The notes under the pieces are model-generated. The model worked only from the letters and a program-made list of their open reading frames with translations, made no database searches and was not told the DNA's origin. A program made the position numbers and the translations under genes. 64,000 bases of DNA. Origin: Rhizobium sp. FKY42 (GTDB lineage Bacteria; Pseudomonadota; Alphaproteobacteria; Rhizobiales; Rhizobiaceae). The stretch is taken from positions 47,261 to 111,260 of the forward strand of contig NZ_STGA01000005.1 in assembly GCF_005222835.1 (NCBI RefSeq), written 5' to 3'. This document shows positions 31,589 to 41,260 of this stretch, piece after piece. The first letter of the stretch is position 1, and each line of letters opens with the position of its first letter.

Positions 31589-32020
31589 ATGACCGAGAAT
31601 GTATCTGGTAGCGTCGGGCGCGAACTTAAACTCTTCCGATTGCTTTTTGTCGTATCCGCTCTTTGGAACTTCGCGGGTGCTTTTCCCGGTTTGACCGATA
31701 CCGTGGGAATGTTCCAACGCGAATTCGGTCGAGCACTCATCGATCCTGTGATGATAGCAGTTTACCGCGGAGCATGGGGCACAGCCTTTATCTATGGCTT
31801 CGGGTTTTTGATGGTTGCTTACAATCCCTATCGCCACACAGGTATCGTCTTGATGGGAGGGATAGGCAAATTACTTTTTGCACTGAATTTGCTCGGAATG
31901 TATCTTAGCGGCTGGACGTCGAACTTTGCTGTGCTTGTGATTGTCGGCGATTTGTTTTTTATAATATTTTTTGCCTATTACTTTTTGAGGCTACGCCAGC
32001 AGGGATGTAAAATTCTGTAG
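31589..32020 (+). CDS. Orphan four-helix membrane protein, function unknown
   Basis: A 143-residue hydrophobic protein I do not recognise. Likely membrane segments are LLFVVSALWNFAGAFPG, YRGAWGTAFIYGFGFLMVAY, IVLMGGIGKLLFALNLLGMY and FAVLVIVGDLFFIIFFAYYF, with a short charged C-terminus ending GCKIL. The gene is visibly richer in A and T than its neighbours, including a run near 31960. It is divergent from the ABC-F gene and stands alone before rplU. Start at 31589 (MTENVSGSVGRELK) is supported by the promoter position; no strong ribosome-binding site is seen. Confidence 0.7.
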   Translation: MTENVSGSVGRELKLFRLLFVVSALWNFAGAFPGLTDTVGMFQREFGRALIDPVMIAVYRGAWGTAFIYGFGFLMVAYNPYRHTGIVLMGGIGKLLFALNLLGMYLSGWTSNFAVLVIVGDLFFIIFFAYYFLRLRQQGCKIL

Positions 32021-32421
32021 AGGTGATTTTCTTATTGGAATACGCTTTGTAACTGTTTACCTGTGCTGTCTTCCTTCTTGGGTCAAGCCATGGGCGCAAG
32101 GGGTGCTCACCCCGTCCGTTTGTTCATCATGCACTTTTGGCAACGGCAAAAATGACGCAGGTCTCGATTGCAAGCTGAACATGACGAAGATCACCTGCCT
32201 GCAAGGCTTCTTTTTCCTTGACAGTTCACAGGCGCTCACGTATCCCCCGACGCATCTAGGTATAGGCCCGTAAAGGGTCTTTGCTCGGAGGGTTGCAAAA
32301 CCCATTCACCGGCAGACCGGTTCAAAGAATTATCTTCGAATCCTGCTCAAACGTGGACTGATAAAAAGACGGCCGCTTGCCATTGGCGGGCAGAGCCGGA
32401 TCGAACATGAAAGGATAAAAA
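32021..32421 (+). promoter_or_regulatory. Long leader/promoter region of rplU
   Basis: This 401-base gene-free stretch holds a consensus-like TTGACA at 32218-32223 with TATCCC 17 bases later (32241-32246), about 180 bases before the rplU start, so a long untranslated leader is possible. Small inverted repeats occur in the leader, but I recognise no named r-protein leader or riboswitch. A segment resembling a T-arm near 32335 does not fold into a tRNA. Confidence 0.45.
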
Positions 32422-32733
32422 ATGTTCGCAGTCATCAAGACCGGCGGTAAGCAGTACCGCGTAGCGGCAAACGATGTCGTTACAATTGAAAAGCTGGACG
32501 TCGCCGCTGGCGAAGTTGTCGAATTCAACGAAGTCCTGGTTATCGGCGAAGGCGCTGATGCCAAGATCGGCGCGCCTTTCGTGGCTGGCGCTGTGGTCAA
32601 GGCTGAAGTGGTCGAGCATAACCGTGGTGCGAAGGTTCTGTCCTTCAAGAAGCGTCGCCGTCAGAATTCCAAGCGTATTCGCGGTCATCGCCAGCATCAC
32701 ACGGTTGTTCGCATCACCGCGATCAACGCCTGA
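32422..32733 (+). CDS. rplU: 50S ribosomal protein L21
   Basis: A 103-residue large-subunit protein, complete from [20 protein letters not shown] through the C-terminal [21 protein letters not shown] signature region. It is preceded by an AAAGGA ribosome-binding site and followed by rpmA after 40 bases, the standard pairing. It lies at the head of the ribosome-assembly group that continues to obgE and rsfS. Confidence 0.98.
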   Translation: MFAVIKTGGKQYRVAANDVVTIEKLDVAAGEVVEFNEVLVIGEGADAKIGAPFVAGAVVKAEVVEHNRGAKVLSFKKRRRQNSKRIRGHRQHHTVVRITAINA

Positions 32734-32773
32734 TCGTTCGGTAGGATTTTCGAAGGTTTAAAGGAGAACTCCA

Positions 32774-33043
32774 ATGGCACATAAAAAAGCTGGCGGTTCA
32801 TCGCGTAACGGTCGCGATTCAGAATCCAAGCGCCTTGGCGTAAAGAAGTTCGGCGGCGAAGCTGTGCTCGCTGGTAACATCATCGTGCGTCAGCGCGGTA
32901 CGCAGTGGCATCCGGGCGCCAATGTTGGCCTCGGCAAGGACCACACCATTTTTGCGCTTACGGCAGGCAATGTGAACTACCGTACGAAGGCCAATGGCCG
33001 CGTGTACGTGTCTGTGATGCCGAAAGCGGAAGCAGCGGAATAA
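32774..33043 (+). CDS. rpmA: 50S ribosomal protein L27
   Basis: An 89-residue protein whose N-terminus [20 protein letters not shown] reaches the peptidyl-transferase centre in the ribosome. It keeps [21 protein letters not shown] and the [16 protein letters not shown] stretch. It starts directly with MAHKKAGG, so no processed leader like that of Firmicutes is present. Preceded by AAGGAGAA. Confidence 0.98.
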   Translation: MAHKKAGGSSRNGRDSESKRLGVKKFGGEAVLAGNIIVRQRGTQWHPGANVGLGKDHTIFALTAGNVNYRTKANGRVYVSVMPKAEAAE

Positions 33044-33114
33044 TAGCCGGTAGCGCGTTAAAACAGCCGGCGTCACATCGACCCGGCTGATACCCGCAAA
33101 AGGTTCAGACCAGA

Positions 33115-33155
33115 AAAAAGGGAAGATGGGACGCCAAGCCCCATCTTCCCTTTTT
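33115..33155 (+). terminator. Strong intrinsic terminator after rpmA
   Basis: A 16-pair perfect stem (33115-33130 with 33140-33155) around a nine-base loop, flanked by A5 and T5. It separates the ribosomal protein transcript from the GNAT genes. Confidence 0.95.
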
Positions 33156-33180
33156 CTTTTCCCACAAGGAGGACTGAACC

Positions 33181-33816
33181 ATGCAAGCGGAATTGTTACG
33201 GAGCGGCCAAAGCCGGTCGCCCGAAGAGCGGTTGAGACCGCAACGGTTAAGAAGCGATTGCCCTGTCTTATTGTCGCAGAGACTTGTTCTCCGCGCCCCA
33301 CACGAAGAAGACATCGACGCCCTTTCCCATCTCGCCAACAACGCTAACATCGCCACCATGGTGGCCCGTATGCCTCACCCGTATACGGCAAAAGACGCTG
33401 CAGACTTCGTGCGACGCGCGAAACTCGGCGAGATCGGCAAGTGCGTCTATGCCATCACGCGAGGAGACAATGGAGCGTTTCTCGGTTGCTGCGGTCTTGA
33501 GCCCCATCCGGGCGATCCGCAGACCGTCGAACTTGGCTACTGGCTGGGTGAACCCTACTGGAACCAGGGCTATGCCACCGAAGCGGCGCATGCCTTGATC
33601 GACATGGCGTTCCGTACGCGGGATATAGACCATATCGATGCCCGGTGCCGGGTCACCAACATCGCATCTCGCAGAGTGATCCAGAAGTGCGGTTTCCAGT
33701 TTCAGGGTTCCGGCATGGTGGGTTCTCTTGCAATGGGCGGTATGGTGCCGGTCGAATGGTTCCGGCTGGATCGCAAGACCTGGATGTCGCTGAAGAGCTG
33801 GGGGGAAATGCGATGA
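33181..33816 (+). CDS. GNAT acetyltransferase (RimJ/RimL type)
   Basis: A 211-residue GNAT-fold protein. After a non-conserved N-terminal tail of about 35 residues, it has RLVLRAPHEEDIDAL, ELGYWLGEPYWNQGYATEAAHALID with the acetyl-CoA loop, and VTNIASRRVIQKCGFQFQG. The resemblance is to RimJ/RimL-like N-acetyltransferases of ribosomal proteins and other substrates, but the substrate is not set. It follows an AAGGAGG site and overlaps the next GNAT gene by four bases. Confidence 0.88.
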   Translation: MQAELLRSGQSRSPEERLRPQRLRSDCPVLLSQRLVLRAPHEEDIDALSHLANNANIATMVARMPHPYTAKDAADFVRRAKLGEIGKCVYAITRGDNGAFLGCCGLEPHPGDPQTVELGYWLGEPYWNQGYATEAAHALIDMAFRTRDIDHIDARCRVTNIASRRVIQKCGFQFQGSGMVGSLAMGGMVPVEWFRLDRKTWMSLKSWGEMR

Positions 33817-34385
33817 GCGCCGCTATCCTCGAACGCCCTCGCACGGTTCCGCCAAAGCTTGGTCCCTGCCCCATCATCGAGACCAGACGACTGGTCTTAC
33901 GTCCGCATCAGGCAAGCGATGTGGATGCGATTGCTCAGTCGCTGGATGACTGGCAAGTCACGCGCATGTTGTCCCGCGTCCCCGCACCCTACAGCCGTGG
34001 TGATGCGTTGGACTGGCTGAACATGGTGCGCGGTACCACTGACTGGCATTTTGCGATCACGGAAGGTGATGGTGTCCATATTGGTTGCGTCAGCATAGAA
34101 CTCAGGCATGGGCGGTGGCATCTGGGCTACTGGCTCAACCGGTTCTACTGGGGCCAGGGTCTGATGACGGAGGCGGTTTCGGCGGTGCTGGAACGCTTTT
34201 TCCGGCGTATGCCGGGCATTGACCTCTATTCGGGGGCCTTTGCCGATAATGCCGGTTCGCTTCGCATTCAGGAGCGGATGGGCTTTTCCATCCTCGGATG
34301 CTCCGATCTTTTTAGCATGGCGCGAAATGCCATGGCCCCGCATCTGGAAACACGGCTGCGGATGGAAGACTTCCATCGACCGTGA
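33813..34385 (+). CDS. GNAT acetyltransferase (RimJ/RimL type), second copy
   Basis: A 190-residue GNAT protein starting at the ATG 33813 that overlaps the preceding stop (ATGA). It shows the same layout as its neighbour: TRRLVLRPHQASDVDAIA, LGYWLNRFYWGQGLMTEAV and ADNAGSLRIQERMGFSILG. The two are distant paralogues and probably arose by tandem duplication. The substrate is unknown. A stem-loop follows and then obgE. Confidence 0.88.
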   Translation: MSAAILERPRTVPPKLGPCPIIETRRLVLRPHQASDVDAIAQSLDDWQVTRMLSRVPAPYSRGDALDWLNMVRGTTDWHFAITEGDGVHIGCVSIELRHGRWHLGYWLNRFYWGQGLMTEAVSAVLERFFRRMPGIDLYSGAFADNAGSLRIQERMGFSILGCSDLFSMARNAMAPHLETRLRMEDFHRP

Positions 34386-34399
34386 TCAGCGATAAATCG

Positions 34400-34432
34400 A
34401 CCCGGCGAGACAAAATAGGTATCTCGCCGGGT
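34400..34432 (+). terminator. Stem-loop after the GNAT pair
   Basis: A perfect 11-pair stem ACCCGGCGAGA / TCTCGCCGGGT with an 11-base loop. No T run follows, so it may be a weak terminator or an RNA-stability element between the GNAT genes and obgE. Confidence 0.6.
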
Positions 34433-34464
34433 GCAATTCCGGCTTAAGGCGCGATAGGCTTTGA

Positions 34465-35607
<1,143 letters not shown>

Positions 35608-35608
35608 G

Positions 35609-36781
35609 ATGAGCCTGCAGCGTAAACCGATTGGAAAACATCGCCGCATCGTCATCAAGATCGGCTCTGCTTTGCTTGTTGACCGCAAAACGGGGCTCAA
35701 GAAGGAATGGCTGGATTCGGTTTGCGCCGATATCGCAGCCCTCCGGGCACAGAATATCGATGTTCTCGTCGTTTCTTCCGGCGCTATTGCGCTGGGGCGT
35801 ACAGTGTTGAAGCTGCCCTCCGGTGCGCTGAAGCTTGAGGAAAGCCAAGCGGCTGCCGCCGTGGGCCAGATTGCGCTGGCGCGCGCCTGGTCGGAAAGCC
35901 TGTCGCGAGATGAGATCATCGCCGGCCAAATCCTGCTTACGCTCGGTGACACGGAAGAGCGCCGCCGCTACCTCAATGCGCGTGCGACAATCAATCAGCT
36001 GTTAAAGCTGGGTTCGGTGCCGATCATCAATGAGAACGATACGGTTGCGACTTCCGAGATCCGCTATGGCGATAATGACCGCCTTGCGGCGCGCGTGGCG
36101 ACCATGACGGGCGCAGACCTGTTAATTCTTCTTTCTGATATCGATGGCCTCTACACGGCGCCGCCACATCTCGACCCTAATGCTCAGTTCCTCCCCGTCA
36201 TTCCGGCTATCACCGCAGAAATCGAGGCTATGGCCGGTGGTGCAGCTTCGGAACTGTCACGCGGTGGAATGCGTACGAAGATCGATGCGGGCAAGATTGC
36301 GACAGGTGCGGGGTGCGGCATGATTATCGCGTCCGGCAAGGCGGAGCATCCCTTGAAAGCCATTGAAGATGGCGCTCGCTCGTCGTTTTTTGCGCCGTCT
36401 GGAACGCCGGTTACGGCCCGCAAGACCTGGATCGCGGGGCAGCTTCAGCCAGCTGGCGAATTGACGGTGGATGCCGGCGCTGAAAAGGCGCTCGCATCCG
36501 GCAAGAGCCTGCTGCCTGCCGGGGTCCGGTCCGTCGGTGGTCAATTCAGTCGTGGCGATACGGTGGCGGTGATCGGCGCTTCGGGTCGCGAAATTGCGCG
36601 TGGCCTGGTGAGTTATGATGCTGATGAGGCGCGCCAGATTGCCGGCCGCAAGTCCGGAGAGATCGAAGAGATCCTGGGCTATGCCGGTCGTGCAGCCATG
36701 GTGCACCGGGATGATCTCGTTATCACCGGCATGATTGCCAATGAGAATGAAGCCGTACGGGAGGATGTTGCCAATGCTTGA
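35609..36781 (+). CDS. proB: Glutamate 5-kinase
   Basis: ProB phosphorylates glutamate, the first proline-synthesis step, and is feedback inhibited by proline. The 390-residue protein has the amino-acid-kinase domain ([13 protein letters not shown], then [10 protein letters not shown] and [24 protein letters not shown]) and a C-terminal PUA domain. The ATG at 35609 lies one base after the obgE stop. It overlaps proA by eight bases. Confidence 0.96.
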   Translation: MSLQRKPIGKHRRIVIKIGSALLVDRKTGLKKEWLDSVCADIAALRAQNIDVLVVSSGAIALGRTVLKLPSGALKLEESQAAAAVGQIALARAWSESLSRDEIIAGQILLTLGDTEERRRYLNARATINQLLKLGSVPIINENDTVATSEIRYGDNDRLAARVATMTGADLLILLSDIDGLYTAPPHLDPNAQFLPVIPAITAEIEAMAGGAASELSRGGMRTKIDAGKIATGAGCGMIIASGKAEHPLKAIEDGARSSFFAPSGTPVTARKTWIAGQLQPAGELTVDAGAEKALASGKSLLPAGVRSVGGQFSRGDTVAVIGASGREIARGLVSYDADEARQIAGRKSGEIEEILGYAGRAAMVHRDDLVITGMIANENEAVREDVANA

Positions 36782-38054
36782 TAAGGTGCAATCGAGCGAG
36801 ATCGAGGCGCTGATGCTGGCAATGGGCGAGCGGGCGAAACAGGCTGCCCGTAAACTGGCCGTCGCCTCCACCGACCAGAAGAACAAAGCCCTGAACGCTG
36901 CTGCTGATGCCATCAGCGCGTCGACTGAAGTGATATTGGACGCGAATGCCAAAGATCTGGCCTCGGTTGCTGACAAGGGCTTGCAGCCCTCGTTCATCGA
37001 CCGCCTGACACTTACCGAAAGGCGCATAGCAGATATGGCGGAAGCCTTACGCGCCATCGCGGCTTTGCCTGATCCGGTCGGTAGCATTATTGCAGCATGG
37101 GAGCGTCCGAACGGTCTGAAGATCGAGCGTGTGCGCACACCGCTTGGTGTGATCGGCGTCATCTATGAAAGCCGTCCGAATGTGACAGCCGATGCCGGTG
37201 CGTTATGTCTCAAGGCAGGCAATGCCGTGATCCTGCGAGGCGGGTCCGATTCGCTGAATTCATCGTTGGCGATCCATCGCTGTCTTTTGAAAGGTCTGCA
37301 GGAAGCGGGTCTGCCTGAAGACGCCATTCAACTGGTCGCGGTTGCGGATCGTTCTGCTGTTGGTGCATTGCTCTCTGGCTTGAACGGTGCCGTGGATGTG
37401 ATCGTACCGCGCGGCGGTAAAAGCCTGGTGGCGCGTGTGCAGTCGGAAGCGCGCGTGCCAGTTTTTGCGCATCTCGAAGGTCTCTGCCATATCTATGTGG
37501 ATGCCTCCGCCGACCTCTCCATGGCCGTCAATGTGGTGGTGAATGCCAAGATGCGTCGCACCGGCATTTGTGGTGCGGCTGAAACCCTGTTGATCGACCG
37601 TGCGGTCGCATTGACCCATCTCCAGCCGATCCTTGCGGCTCTTGCTGAAAAGGGCTGCGAGATACGCGGTTCGGAGGAAGTGCGCGCTCGGGTTGAGGGA
37701 CTGAAGGCTGCCACGGAGGAAGACTGGCGGACTGAGTATCTCGAAGCCATCATATCCGTGAAGCTGGTGGACGGAATCGATGGCGCAATCGAGCACATCA
37801 ACTCTTATTCGTCCAACCATACGGAAGCTGTGATTGCTGAAGATCCGCAGGTTGTTGCGCGCTTCTTCAACGAGATTGATTCGGCCATCCTATTGCACAA
37901 TGCCTCGACGCAGTTCGCTGATGGTGGTGAATTCGGCATGGGCGGCGAGATCGGCATCGCCACAGGCAAGATGCATGCCCGCGGCCCAGTAGGCGTGGAG
38001 CAACTGACTTCCTTCAAATATCGCGTGCACGGCACCGGTCAGACACGGCCCTGA
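36774..38054 (+). CDS. proA: Gamma-glutamyl phosphate reductase
   Basis: ProA reduces glutamyl-5-phosphate to glutamate semialdehyde for proline. The 426-residue aldehyde-dehydrogenase-fold protein has the NADP-binding region ([19 protein letters not shown]) and the catalytic cysteine at about 266 in [13 protein letters not shown], then [20 protein letters not shown]. The start at 36774 ([13 protein letters not shown]) overlaps the proB stop; an earlier in-frame ATG would run deeper into proB. Confidence 0.96.
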   Translation: MLDKVQSSEIEALMLAMGERAKQAARKLAVASTDQKNKALNAAADAISASTEVILDANAKDLASVADKGLQPSFIDRLTLTERRIADMAEALRAIAALPDPVGSIIAAWERPNGLKIERVRTPLGVIGVIYESRPNVTADAGALCLKAGNAVILRGGSDSLNSSLAIHRCLLKGLQEAGLPEDAIQLVAVADRSAVGALLSGLNGAVDVIVPRGGKSLVARVQSEARVPVFAHLEGLCHIYVDASADLSMAVNVVVNAKMRRTGICGAAETLLIDRAVALTHLQPILAALAEKGCEIRGSEEVRARVEGLKAATEEDWRTEYLEAIISVKLVDGIDGAIEHINSYSSNHTEAVIAEDPQVVARFFNEIDSAILLHNASTQFADGGEFGMGGEIGIATGKMHARGPVGVEQLTSFKYRVHGTGQTRP

Positions 38055-38058
38055 TCTG

Positions 38059-38685
38059 GTGGTCGAGTCCCCCCACCTCACGCCCTATCTCGCCATGCCG
38101 CACGTGGAGCGCGGCATGGTGGTCGGGCTGTTTGGAGGTTCTTTCAACCCTGCGCATGAGGGTCACAGGCTTGTTGCGGAAATTGCCCTGAAGCAATTGC
38201 GGCTCGATCAGCTGTGGTGGATGGTAACGCCGGGCAACCCCCTGAAGAGCCGTTCGATCCTCCTACCTCTCGGGGAGCGGATCCGTCTCAGCGAGGAGCT
38301 GACGCGAAACCACCGCATACGCGTGACCGCCTTCGAGGAACGTCTTAAAACCGGTTTCACGGCTCAAACCATCGAGTACGTTCTGTCGCGCAATCCGGGG
38401 GTTCACTTCGTCTGGATCATGGGGGCAGATAGTCTCAAGACGTTCCATCGATGGCAGAGGTGGCGGCACATTGCTGCAAGTCTGCCGATCGCTGTCATAG
38501 ACCGGCCGGGCGCTACCTTGTCTTTTCTGTCGTCGCCCGCTGCCAGGGCACTCAGCCACTCGCGTATCGATGAATCAGACGCAGGGATTCTGGCACGCAG
38601 AACGCCGCCCCGCTGGACCTTTATCCATGGGCCTCGATCAAGCCTCAGTTCGACAGCTATCCGTCAAGGTACGCCAGGAAACTGA
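38059..38685 (+). CDS. nadD: Nicotinate-nucleotide adenylyltransferase
   Basis: NadD joins nicotinate mononucleotide and ATP in NAD synthesis. The protein has the nucleotidyltransferase motif GLFGGSFNPAHEGH and the closing ISSTxIR-type SLSSTAIRQG. WWMVTPGNPLKSRS and FVWIMGADSLKTFHRW line the substrate site. The longest start is a GTG at 38059; an ATG at 38095 (MPHVERGMVVG) is also credible and would place the motif closer to the N-terminus. Four bases follow the proA stop, suggesting one transcript. Confidence 0.93.
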   Translation: MVESPHLTPYLAMPHVERGMVVGLFGGSFNPAHEGHRLVAEIALKQLRLDQLWWMVTPGNPLKSRSILLPLGERIRLSEELTRNHRIRVTAFEERLKTGFTAQTIEYVLSRNPGVHFVWIMGADSLKTFHRWQRWRHIAASLPIAVIDRPGATLSFLSSPAARALSHSRIDESDAGILARRTPPRWTFIHGPRSSLSSTAIRQGTPGN

Positions 38686-38753
38686 TGCCTTGAAAGATTA
38701 ACCATTCAGTGCCACCTTCATAGTGCGGATCCCGTCGAAACGGATTCGCGGAT

Positions 38754-39197
38754 GTGCCTGTTCTGTCATTGAGGAAAGGAAAAACCCTGACAACAGTACA
38801 TGCTAAGGGAAGAACGTCTCGCGTTCCTCCGAAGAGCCTGGAACGTGGCGCCGATGCTGCCGCCCGCGCTCTTGAACTGGTCCTCACCAGCGTTGAGGAC
38901 TCCAAAGCCGAAGATATCGTCTCCATCAACATTGCTGGAAAGTCTGCGCTTGGCGACTACATGGTCGTCGTCACCGGGCGATCGAACCGGCATGTCTCGG
39001 CAATCGCCGACCACTTGCTCCGCGACCTGAAGGACGAGGGCTTTGGCCCCGCGCGTGTCGAAGGGCTTGAGGCAGGCGATTGGGTGTTGATTGACACCGG
39101 CGATGTGATCGTCCATGTGTTCCGGCCTGAAATCCGGGAGTTCTACAACATCGAAAAGATGTGGGCTGCTCCGGACGAGGAAGAAACACTCCACTAA
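38754..39197 (+). CDS. rsfS: Ribosomal silencing factor RsfS
   Basis: RsfS binds L14 on the 50S subunit and blocks joining with 30S during starvation. The core is ALELVLTSVEDSKAEDIVSI, then SALGDYMVVVTGRSNRHVSAIADHL, GLEAGDWVLIDTGDVIVHVF and FYNIEKMW. Conservation starts near residue 30, so the true start is uncertain. The GTG at 38754 gives 147 residues; a CTG at 38787 seven bases after GAGGAAAGG is an alternative. It sits between nadD and rlmH, its usual neighbours. Confidence 0.9.
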   Translation: MPVLSLRKGKTLTTVHAKGRTSRVPPKSLERGADAAARALELVLTSVEDSKAEDIVSINIAGKSALGDYMVVVTGRSNRHVSAIADHLLRDLKDEGFGPARVEGLEAGDWVLIDTGDVIVHVFRPEIREFYNIEKMWAAPDEEETLH

Positions 39198-39301
39198 GCG
39201 ACAATGGATTGAGATCCGGTCGCTGCCGATGAAGTGATCCCGTTGTCGCGTCTCCAGGCGTGAAAGGTGGAACATTGGTCGGCGTTGAACGGATAGAATC
39301 C

Positions 39302-39784
39302 ATGAAGATTGGCCTCTTTGCGGTCGGGCGACTGAAGTCTGGCCCTGAAAAGGAACTTGCGGCGCGATATCTCGACCGTTTTGCCAAGGCTGGTCCCGGG
39401 GTCAGCCTGGAACTCGGTCGTGTGATAGAGGTCAACGAGAGCCGCGCATCTGGCGCGGAAACCCGTAAACGGGAAGAGGCTGGGCTTCTTGAAAAGAGCC
39501 TGAGCGAAGGCGTGGTGCTTGTCCTTCTCGATGAGCGGGGGAAATCGCTCGACAGTCCCACTTTCGCGAACCTTCTCGGGAAGTTTCGGGATCAGGGAAA
39601 ACGCGAAATGCTGTTGGCGATCGGTGGGGCGGATGGACTGGACCCTGCTCTCTACGATCGTGCAGATGCGATCATCAATCTCGGTACGATGACGTGGCCG
39701 CATCAATTGGTGCGCATCCTGGTGGCGGAACAGCTTTATCGTGCCGTGACCATTCTTTCCGGCCATCCCTATCACCGCGTCTGA
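39302..39784 (+). CDS. rlmH: 23S rRNA (pseudouridine-1915 N3) methyltransferase RlmH
   Basis: A 160-residue SPOUT methyltransferase for helix 69 of 23S rRNA. It has the knot region LLAIGGADGLDPALYDRAD and the C-terminal block MTWPHQLVRILVAEQLYRAV, closing with the near-invariant HPYHRV. The start at 39302 (MKIGLFAVGRLKSGPEK) matches the family. It is third in the nadD-rsfS-rlmH run. Confidence 0.96.
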   Translation: MKIGLFAVGRLKSGPEKELAARYLDRFAKAGPGVSLELGRVIEVNESRASGAETRKREEAGLLEKSLSEGVVLVLLDERGKSLDSPTFANLLGKFRDQGKREMLLAIGGADGLDPALYDRADAIINLGTMTWPHQLVRILVAEQLYRAVTILSGHPYHRV

Positions 39785-39865
39785 CCAACAAGAACACGAT
39801 CTTGTTTCTGGTTCTATTTACCAAATCAGTCTAGTTTTGGCGGATTGATCTTTTGACGGGTACAG

Positions 39866-41260
39866 ATGCTGGCGAGGCAAGCGACATCTCGAGTGACAAT
39901 CTCGCTGGGCACGGCCATTCTGATGGCCTGTGGCAATGCGGGCGTTGCCGTTGCCCAGCAGGCTTCTCCTTCTCCGTCCGTCGTGCCTGCTGCTTCGCCC
40001 TCGCCAATCGATGTCCTGCAGTCGAAGCGCGATCAGACTCGTTCCGAGCTGGAGGCCCTGTCGAAGACCATGTCAGTGTCGACAGATACGGCTCGATCGA
40101 TCGAAGCTGCGATTGCCGATCTGGACAAGACGAGTGCATCCCTCCGGCAGGCTCTTATCGACGCTGCGGCGCGTCGCAAAGAGTATGAGGCAAAGGTTCA
40201 GACCAGCGAAAAGAGGCTTACCGACCTCAAGATAAAGCAGGAGACCATTCGCTCATCGCTGAGAGAGCGACGTAGCGTGCTCGCTGAAGTTTTAGGTGCG
40301 CTCGAGCGCATGGGACGCAATCCGCCCCCTGCTCTGCTCGTTTCTCCCGAAGATGCTCTCGGCTCGGTGCGCAGCGCTATTCTTCTGGGCGCGGTAGTGC
40401 CTGGCATGCGGGTTCAGGCGGAAAAGCTTATGGCCGATTTGCAAGGCCTGGCCGATGTTCAACGTGACGTGGCGAATGAGCGTGGCAAGGCCAGTGCTGC
40501 CATTCAGGCTGGCCTTGAGGAGGATCGACGGATATCGTTGCTGCTAGAGGAGAATGCCAAGCAGAATGCTGTCAAATCTGCCAGCCTTGCCGAGGAAAGA
40601 CGTAAAGCCCAGGAACTTGCGGGAAAAGCGACCAATCTCGAGGGGCTTATCCAGTCGCTCGAGAGCGAAATCTCATCGGTTCGCCTTGCCATGGAACGCG
40701 CGCGGCGTGAGGAAGAGCGGCAGAAGCAACTGACGGCGGAAGAACGCGAGAGGGCACGTCAGCTCGCTGAAAACGGCGTGCCCGACAAAAACCGCATTGC
40801 CCCGGCATATCCCTTCGCCAGCCTCAAGGCGAAACTTGCTTATCCGGTTGAGGGTGATCTGCTCCGGTCGTTTGGTGACCCCGATGGTACGGGCCATCCA
40901 GCCCGTGGATTGACACTCGCCTCCAGCGCCGGTGCTGTGGTAACAGCCCCAGCCGATGGAACGGTGGTTTTCGCCGGAGCCTTCCGCAGTTATGGTCAGA
41001 TGATTATCCTGAATGCGGGCGAGGGCTACCACCTCGTCATGACTGGAATGGACAAAGTGAACGTTCAACCAGGAATGTTCGTATTCTCTGGTGAGCCCAT
41101 TGCCACAATGGGTGAGAAAAGAGTGGCAAGCGCAACTGCGTTGGCGCTGGAAACGGATCGACCGACGCTTTACATTGAATTCCGAAAGGACGGCAACCCG
41201 ATCGATTCGAAGCCGTGGTGGGCCGTTAAAGAAACTGGAAGGGCACGAAATGATTCGTAG
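39866..41260 (+). CDS. EnvC-like murein hydrolase activator with degenerate LytM domain
   Basis: A 464-residue periplasmic protein. A signal peptide (ISLGTAILMACGNAGVAVAQ) is followed by a Pro/Ser linker, long coiled coils (about 55-300: many EALSKTMSVSTDTARSIEAA-like stretches) and a C-terminal M23/LytM domain. In that domain the metal-site residues are missing: where HxxxD is expected it reads GHPARGLTLA, and the HxH motif is reduced. This matches EnvC, which activates amidases instead of cutting. The stop overlaps the ctpA start, linking the two. Confidence 0.9.
   Translation: MLARQATSRVTISLGTAILMACGNAGVAVAQQASPSPSVVPAASPSPIDVLQSKRDQTRSELEALSKTMSVSTDTARSIEAAIADLDKTSASLRQALIDAAARRKEYEAKVQTSEKRLTDLKIKQETIRSSLRERRSVLAEVLGALERMGRNPPPALLVSPEDALGSVRSAILLGAVVPGMRVQAEKLMADLQGLADVQRDVANERGKASAAIQAGLEEDRRISLLLEENAKQNAVKSASLAEERRKAQELAGKATNLEGLIQSLESEISSVRLAMERARREEERQKQLTAEERERARQLAENGVPDKNRIAPAYPFASLKAKLAYPVEGDLLRSFGDPDGTGHPARGLTLASSAGAVVTAPADGTVVFAGAFRSYGQMIILNAGEGYHLVMTGMDKVNVQPGMFVFSGEPIATMGEKRVASATALALETDRPTLYIEFRKDGNPIDSKPWWAVKETGRARNDS

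Noticed and set aside
32057..32305. 82-codon minus-strand frame upstream of rplU
   Set aside because: It lies in the leader region, lacks a ribosome-binding site and has no conserved features.
32300..32360. tRNA-like segment near TTCGAATCC before rplU
   Set aside because: No acceptor stem, D arm or anticodon arm can be drawn around it.
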